The position numbers were made by a program, and so were the translations under genes. From Lepas anatifera (taxonomy: Eukaryota; Arthropoda; Thecostraca; Lepadidae), in the NCBI GenBank assembly GCA_034440635.1, contig JAOTON010002243.1, forward strand, positions 350,501 to 414,500: a stretch of 64,000 nucleotides of DNA, in the 5' to 3' direction. The notes beneath the pieces were generated by a model, which ran no database searches, had not been told where the DNA came from, and worked only from the letters and a program-made list of their open reading frames with translations. How positions within the stretch are numbered: position 1 is the stretch's first letter; every line of letters starts with the position of its first letter. This document shows, in pieces, positions 57,550-64,000 of this stretch.

Positions 57550-60168
57550 ACAAGAGCTTTAAGAGCTCAAGAGCTCTAACAGAGCTTTAAACCATGAACC
57601 AAGATTTGTATTGTTCGCTATCTTTCTCAAACATCCCTATCTATGCCTTACTCTCTTTTTGCTTGTTTATCTGTTCTACCACCCGAGGCGGCTCTTCGGT
57701 ACAGGCGAAACGGCGGCAGTCAGCACTGGCTAGCCGGCGGCCGAGTTCGCTGAAGTGAAGTGTCGCAAGTTGGGTGTCTGCTGAGTGGAGAGGAGTGGGG
57801 CCCGGCCCGAAGGTAACCGAGGGAAGGAGGAGAGATGCGCATATAAAACTAAAACCTAAACGTCGGACGAGTTATAGAAAATGAGGACTAATAGAGGCGT
57901 TTCCGAAGTACAACCAGGTAGTGTACCAGAAGAGGGAAGCACGTGCTGCTTTGCTTTGTGTTAGATGGTGAAAACGCACAAAACTTCTGTGGGGGCTGAG
58001 GAAAATTGTTGATGTTTAGCGCGCTATACATTTCTGGCGTCATACCGCGAAAACTAAAACTCGATGGTGAGACCCAAAAGTCATGGGCGACGGAATGTTT
58101 TAATCTAAGAAAGGCATTCTCAATGGATACATCATACTAACGTGGATTTTCGAAAACTATTGGGGCGCTCGAATATGAAAACTCTTATTTACGATGGTAT
58201 TAAGAGAACTAGTGCATTATAAAGACTGTCTTCAAAACACTACAGCCCGGGGCGTCTCCACATATTTTTTACTGGGGAATGGACCCCGGACAGGCGATGA
58301 CCGGGGTCGGGGGAGGAGTGGGAGGCAAACTTTGAGCATATTTTTGTCAGCTAACGACGATGCACCTTACTAACAAATTTACGAAGATTAACGCGGGCAA
58401 TAGGGAGAAAATGCAAACAAAAATAGGTATAGTCCCATTTTTTAGGCGACGCCCCCTGATTCGCGAGCTGGGGGACGCGTGCCTCCCCCTTGCATTCCAT
58501 GGCCGTGACTACAGCCCCTTAAACACAGGCACCCCACATAGGGAGATAGAAATCCAAACCCCAGCCCTGTCGGTAATTTAAAAGTTGCATTAGCGGTGTA
58601 ACACCTAGCTAGGCACTGAGCATATACTTGGAAAATATACTCCTAACGCAAAACAATATCTTATAAAAATAATTGAGAATAACGGAAAATGGAGAAACGA
58701 TATACCCACCGATCAGTTAAAGCTTCCTGCCCAGTGGGAAGTCTCATCTAGCGGTATGGGCGCCGATTGTCAAAGTTGTCACAGGATCTAAAAGCTGTCA
58801 TTTTTATGATAATGAGGTGCCAACTGTGATCTGTTTCTTTTGGCTTTTCCACAAACAAAGGACAGGGCTTGTGAGAAGTCTAAAAGATTCTGGATCAGGT
58901 AGTCAGAATGAGCTTGTTCAAGACCTAGAAAGGGAGTGTGTTGGGTTTTTCAAGGGATTTCGTTCAGCTGGAGGTGGGGAATATGGGAGTAATAAAGAGC
59001 CAGTGTCTTATATTTGGGGTGATGCCATACTGGATTTTGAATTTTTTACTTGATGCAATGAAATTTCACACGACCAGCATCTCCGATTTACGTTTTTGGC
59101 AGCACTATTGGTTATTATTGCTAGGTATAGTAGGCCATCGGACTGTCATGTCACGGCGTAGTATTAACCAGCAGAAACGCAACCGGAAAGGCACAGCTCA
59201 TCAATATTATACAGCAGGTAAATTCTTAGCATGAAAAATATGTTAATACATACAAATGCTTACAAATTCGTACAAGTGTTTCAGAAAACCTGGCGCGAAA
59301 CCAAAGGTCCCCTTTACGCTGCGTGTTTTGTTGATTTCAGAAAGTGTCTGAAGTGTTCTTGCCTCATTGTGAACGAATTTTGTAGTGTAAAATGTGCATT
59401 TAATTAAGCTGTTGTGTATAACTTTTGCTTTGCTGTAATCATTTTTGATGATGCATTCATTTAATTTTCTCTCATCATAGATACTTCTCCAAACTTGTCT
59501 CACCAAAACGCTTAGTATAGCGAAAAGAGCATTATCTTGGGAGCGTCCCTTAATATTCCGAAGTTACCAACTATGTATTTTTCTTTTCTGGTCGCACGTC
59601 TAAGCTCTAAATCCGGCGTAACATGGGCGGCAGCCGGTGCCCGCAGCTCAGCCTAGGCGGAGCCCGGGGCCGCGGGAGCTAATTTTGGGCAAGTTATTTT
59701 GGGACGTATCACGGAGTACCTCTGAGCGTTCTCGGCATACTGGAACCATAATCAAACTTGGAAGCGTCGAATCGCTCCAGAGTCAGAAGCAAAAGAGACT
59801 TGCAAAATTTGTAAGATTTGCCGCGCTGATCTATACGAGAAGCTCTAGTCGAAATATGGTCGTGCTTACATCTCCGTGGCAACGCCTGAGATTATTATAG
59901 TCCGAGGCGATTCCGACACGTGATGAAGCTCTCGCAGACGTGGATCTCATGAAGAGTACCTCTTGTCACACATCGATGAGGCGCAATTTATTACTATGCT
60001 GAAATTATAAGGATGTTAATATGGCACTGCCGACGACCTAAAACCCAGATGCTATGCATGGTGGGGAGACGGTCATATGCGTGCAGAAGCATGCCCGTCA
60101 CATTTCCACGTCAGGTGCATGGGCTTAGGAAGAGCTTTTGTGAATTGTTGCCTCATTTTATAACCCTA
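57550..60168. other. intronic, mostly unassigned
   Basis: No complete element. Around 60019-60150 the plus strand has a Cys/His-rich stretch (WHCRRPKTQMLCMVG, then after a shift SHFHVRCMGLG) that may be a decayed PHD-type finger from a transposon; this is weak. Confidence 0.35.
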
Positions 60169-60172
60169 TTAA

Positions 60173-61189
60173 CCCGCGCCCCACCGGGGCCGGCGCCACC
60201 TTCGTCCCATCGGGGGCATCCATGGCCCCCCTCTAACTCCGAAAATATGGGGGTTAGCGCAAACCTGCAAAACGCATTGCAAAGCTTGCGCAAATTCAGT
60301 AAGACATTACTTTCCATTTTTAAGCGCTCAGGTCAATGGTTTGACCTCCAGAGGTCAAGTTAGGTCACGATAGGCTATTTTCACTAAAATATACAATGCT
60401 TAAGCAAACTGGGCATAACTCTTATGCCATTAGAGCTATTAAGATTTGGTAAAAACATTTGATAGGAAAAGGCCAGACCTTTTTCCGCTATGTGCAAGGT
60501 GATGACCTACTGCCAGTGGTTTGACCTTCAGAGGTCACCTCGTGACCGAATATGACCCGAGGTCACGAAAGGTCAGAAAGTGACCTCGCCGTATATCAAA
60601 TGAAAGCCAGTGACAAGACATACACGATGATGTTTGATTCAGCGCTCTAGCTTAATTAGGTCAAAAGTTATTGTCAAAATACTGTTTTTGACCCCTGGTG
60701 ACCTTGGATGACCTTGGAGAGATCAAAAGGAAAATGTGGCCCCTGGGATCCGTGAAAGGGTGTCCTAGAACGCTATTCTGAGCAAGCTGAACATTTGCAA
60801 TCGTTTTTGTGACTTTTAGATCATACGATAGCTTTCCCCATGCTTTTTCAATGGGAGAGGTCACCTCGTGACCTGACCTCAGGCCACGAAATCGAAAAAT
60901 CTCGGATATACACCTTATAGACCCTGGAGGGGTCATGAAGTGTAGGAAGTTTCAAATCGATCGACTAAGAAATGTAGTTCTTATAGAGCTAAAAAGTTGA
61001 AGTGAGGTGACCTTGGTTGACCTCGTCTGGTGACCTGACCTGGGGTGACCTGGAGTAAGAAATTTTACGGATGGTGGGAAAATTATGGGATGAAAGGTAG
61101 AGCCCTCAACCGCGTTGCTGCGTCTCGTCGTTTTTCTGCTATCCCGAATAAACCTTAGGGGCATCGATGGCCCCCTGGTGGGGCGAGGG
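60173..61189. mobile_element. TTAA-flanked piggyBac-like element, copy 2
   Basis: A close direct-orientation copy of 17156-18183. Left TTAA is at 60169-60172; the right site has become CTAA (61190-61193). Ends CCCGCGCCCCACCGGGG and GGTGGGGCGAGGG. The interior shows the same AGGTCA/TGACCT-rich layout with scattered substitutions. Confidence 0.88.
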
Positions 61190-61304
61190 CTAATACGATT
61201 TGTGTTCTTCTTTTATGTTTTTTTCTTTTCCAACAGTGCTCTTAAAGGGAAGAGACCACTTTGTCAAAATTCTAGAAAGGACATGCATGACCGAAGAAGG
61301 TTAA

Positions 61305-62470
61305 CCCTTGCCCCGGTGGCGGGTACGAGCCACTTCGCCCTGGTGGGGGCTAAAAAGACCCCCACGATCGCAAAAACTAAGAGAGCTAGAAAAAACGCAA
61401 ACGGCCATCGAAGCTCTTCGAAAATGATATCGAAAATACTTCAGTATTTTTCTTGTCAGGTCAATATCAAGGTCACCGGAGGTCAAAATAGGTCAAATCG
61501 CTAATATGAGGTGTACTAAGAAAACCTCATATATCTCAGAAACTATGATAGCTAGAAACATTTTTCTAACACCATTCGAAAGCTCTTGAGATGCGCTTTC
61601 ATTACAATGACATTCATTTTCGTATCGGTCAAAGCCTAGGAGCTACAGGTCACTAGATATTGGCATATTCTTGGGAATGCCCATAGCCACCCATGCATAA
61701 GGGCGTTTACTTTTGCTAATAGCTTCCAAACCAAACAAGATACAGCCGTAGTTTATGCACCATTGCAATCATCTCGTCAATACAAATCGAATGATATATG
61801 ATATTTATGCCAGGTCAAATTTAAGAATTTGACCTGACCCAGGTCATCAGTCTGACCCAACTTGACCTGGTATAGTCATGATGTATATCATTTGACTTCC
61901 AGTGACTATACAAACACTTTGGTGACAAAATAAAAGCTGTATCTTATTTTATTCAAAATTTATAGATAAAAACACCAAAAATGCTTATTTGACCTAAGGT
62001 GACCTTTTAAAGGTCACAAGTCAACAATTTTGGCATCAGCTCCGGAAATGGGCTAAGAGCAAGTCGCAACCGATGTTTGAAGTTGATTCCATCCATACTT
62101 ACTGAGAAAAGCTCATTTCGTGAGTTTCCCATGTATTGACAATGGGGAGGTCATGCTCTGCACATGACCTTAGGTCCCCAATATCAAAAATCCCGGAAAA
62201 ATGTTGTAGCTCCTGGTGGGCCCAATATGTGGTATGAGTTTCAACTTGATCGATTAACCCTTCTTTTAGTTATGCGGTCCTAAGTATTTTTGAGGTGAGG
62301 TCACTTCACCTGGCCTTGTGACCTGACCTGATATGACCTTGAGCAAAAATTTTCAGGAAAGATGTAAAAATGATGAAGGAACAGCTGACCAGTTTGCGCG
62401 CTGCGCGCCGCGTTTTTTTGGTCATTTCGAAAACCCGAGGGGGTCTAAAAGACCCCCACCCGGGCGAAGG
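61305..62470. mobile_element. TTAA-flanked piggyBac-like element, related family
   Basis: 1,166 bp between TTAA copies at 61301-61304 and 62471-62474. Ends CCCTTGCCCCGGTGGCGGG and CCACCCGGGCGAAGG are inverted repeats, and both subterminal regions carry CTAAAAGACCCCCAC on the plus strand or nearby. The interior is again rich in AGGTCA-type words. Distinct from but related to copies 1 and 2. Confidence 0.85.
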
Positions 62471-63247
62471 TTAAACAATGAGGAAGCCACATTTTGTTTC
62501 AACCTGCAATCCCTAAAAACAAGCATATCGCCTCTCGCTTTACTACGCAGGGTTGACCCAAGCATCTCGTGTAACCACGAATCTGCCAGCTACGGCAGCT
62601 TGCGACATGTAAGATCGTGTGAGCATAGCGTTTTTAAACATTTATCATGTGCCATGCGCTGCCAGATAAAAAGGGATTCTTGGTTTGAAATGGGGTAGTA
62701 ATCCCTCCCCCTTACTTTGAATTTTGGAGCGACTGAAGTTTTATACAGATAACTCTGGACGGAATTAAAGGTGCTAATAGCAGTTTGTCGACACGCTCTA
62801 CAAAACTGCCATTTTTGTTCGAAACCCATTATAAAAGTGGGACATTCCGTTTAACAGTCGGAAAAGTGGCCCTTTCAGAGGCTTAATATGCCCTTTGAGA
62901 AAAGTAAACCCACGGCGAAAACCCTTAAAAAGGCCTGGGCTGTAGGAAACAAATTTTGACTGAGAAAATATATCTCCTAAGGCCTCCAAGGCAGCCAGGT
63001 GATTGGAATAGCCGCATGTCACTGAGTAGAGGTACGTTGAAGTGGGGCATGCGTGGAGACAGTCACATCACATGTACATACATTCTGTAAGATATTCCTC
63101 TTTTTCACTGAAATCTGCTGTTTACGTTTCTACCGCTAAAGAGCAGTGAGTGCAAAGGTGAGGTGATAGCACGGCCAATCATGAAATTGAAAGCGATTGT
63201 TGTCGACACGAGGGGTTCAGGATTCAACCAAGCCAGGAGGGCCTCCT

Positions 63248-63288
63248 ATGCGGTGGTGTGCCTCCTGAGGAGGCAAACCACCGCATAC
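63248..63288. repeat. 41 bp hairpin just downstream of exon B
   Basis: TATGCGGTGGT pairs with ACCACCGCATA, and the middle GCCTCCTGAGGAGGC is itself palindromic. It lies about 35 bp inside the large intron, counted from the exon B donor. Confidence 0.7.
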
Positions 63289-63324
63289 CTGCACTGAGTC
63301 GCTGTTATCTCCTCTTCTTCTTAC

Positions 63325-63497
63325 CTAATCGCCAGCTGCTGGAGGGTATGCCGCTTCACCAGCGGCTTCTGCAGTTTCATATCCAGCACCAGGTACATGC
63401 TGCCACAGGCAAAGACGTCGTCCTCGGGCGGCGCCGGCAGCTCCGGCATCATCGAGATGTTGAGGATGCTGGACGGCATGGTGATCGGGAGCCTGCC
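63325..63497 (-). CDS. CFAP70: CFAP70-like gene, exon B
   Basis: An internal exon of 173 bp. The acceptor is cttgtcag|GGC and the donor is ATTAG|gtaaga. It enters in phase 0 and leaves two bases of a codon. The product includes the segment CGSMYLVLDMKLQKPLVKR, matching the conserved family segment with a Gly-x-Tyr-x-Val-Leu strand followed by LxKALVPKR. An acidic, proline-rich stretch (PELPAPPEDD) precedes it. It is separated from exon A by a 242 bp intron, while the next intron is about 18 kb. Codon use is GC-rich (CTG, GTG, GCC) and differs from the surrounding repeats. The match is by eye from memory of vertebrate CFAP70. Confidence 0.8.
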
Positions 63498-63739
63498 CTG
63501 ACAAGCAGAGGTCGCCCATGAGCTGGCCATGTTCATTACCTGGAATGCCCTGCACACCATATCAATCAAAGGCTCCAAACTACATTGCTGATGTGCAGAC
63601 GTGGTTTAACAGTGTTGGGTTGTATCGAGATAAGGATCCCGGCATGATTATGAATTCACTTGAGTATTTTGCACTTGTGTTTAAGGGGACTGAAAGCGAG
63701 TTTAAAGGAAGCGAATGAACATAGTTATCCAGTCTGTAC

Positions 63740-64000
63740 CCTTTCTTTGCTTTTCTCGCTGTCTTTTCCATCTTCTTTCGCTTTCTTCGGTTTCTCCTCC
63801 TTTTCCTTCCTCTCCGACTTGTCAACATCGCTTCTCTTGCTGTTGACATTGGCTGAGCCTGTCTCGTCGGTGGCGGCTCCGGAGGTGGCCTGCAGAAACA
63901 GACTGCGACGGCCACCAGTCTGCTGCTCGTACTGCGCTGGGCTCAGGCTCTGCACCCTGTAGGCGCCCCGCAGTCGGTTCACTGTGGACGGCGCACACCG
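63740..64000 (-). CDS. CFAP70: CFAP70-like gene, exon A (5' partial)
   Basis: Partial coding exon that continues beyond the window's right edge. On the minus strand it encodes a stretch containing VNRLRGAYRV followed by RRSLFLQ, then a very charged Lys/Glu/Ser linker (KSERKEKEEKPKKAKED). In the CFAP70 family an RGA(F/Y)-V strand followed by a low-complexity charged linker sits between the N-terminal beta-rich region and the TPR half, which fits. CFAP70 is a cilia- and flagella-associated protein of the axoneme. The proposed donor is AGG|gtacag, leaving phase 0, which agrees with the next exon. The linker is poorly conserved, so the assignment rests on the RGAY motif and on collinearity with exons B-E. 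Confidence 0.7.

Noticed and set aside
60015..60150. PHD-finger exon
   Set aside because: Cys/His residues are suggestive, but the frame breaks midway and the first metal-binding pair is incomplete.

Overview
This is a eukaryotic, almost certainly arthropod, genomic window. The support is: one gene split into short exons by very large introns, tRNA-derived SINEs, CR1/Jockey-like and Gypsy retroelements, several DNA-transposon superfamilies, and arrays of TTAGG, the arthropod-type telomere unit. The species cannot be named from sequence alone. No bacterial-type gene, CRISPR array or operon is present.

Host gene. One gene runs across most of the window on the minus strand. Five exons (63740-64000+, 63325-63497, 45068-45237, 24752-24945, 21046-21231) join in compatible reading phase and match, from memory of the family, consecutive parts of CFAP70, an axonemal protein of motile cilia and flagella with C-terminal TPRs. 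The 5' and 3' ends lie outside the window. Introns are about 0.24, 18, 20 and 3.5 kb, and over 21 kb after the last exon. Essentially everything else here is intronic mobile or repeated DNA.

Layout. 1-21 kb (last visible intron): hAT-type MITEs, TTAA-flanked piggyBac-like elements, a 1.76 kb hAT element with an exact 8 bp duplication, GAGTCGACTC blocks and several inverted repeats. 21-25 kb: two exons around a TIR element carrying nested SINEs. 26.3-43.65 kb: a large composite whose outer inverted arms enclose three collinear fragments of one decayed minus-strand ORF. Nested inside are a 5 kb hAT-like element full of GC-rich minisatellite, a P-element-like pseudogene, more minisatellite, a hAT MITE, and a 1.49 kb foldback element built around (TTAGG)n/(CCTAA)n arms with a 9 bp duplication. 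45 kb: an exon whose splice-acceptor edge is part of a minisatellite. 46.4-53.5 kb: a boundary-intact but dead Gypsy LTR element (5 bp TSD), invaded by two SINEs (12-13 bp TSDs) and a CR1/Jockey-like LINE. 54.5-55.5 kb: a decayed piggyBac transposase. 56-63 kb: MITEs and two piggyBac-like elements. 63.3-64 kb: two exons.

The nested order gives a relative chronology: the composite is older than the hAT/minisatellite, P-like and foldback insertions, and Gypsy is older than its LINE and SINEs. No mobile element here appears able to move itself.
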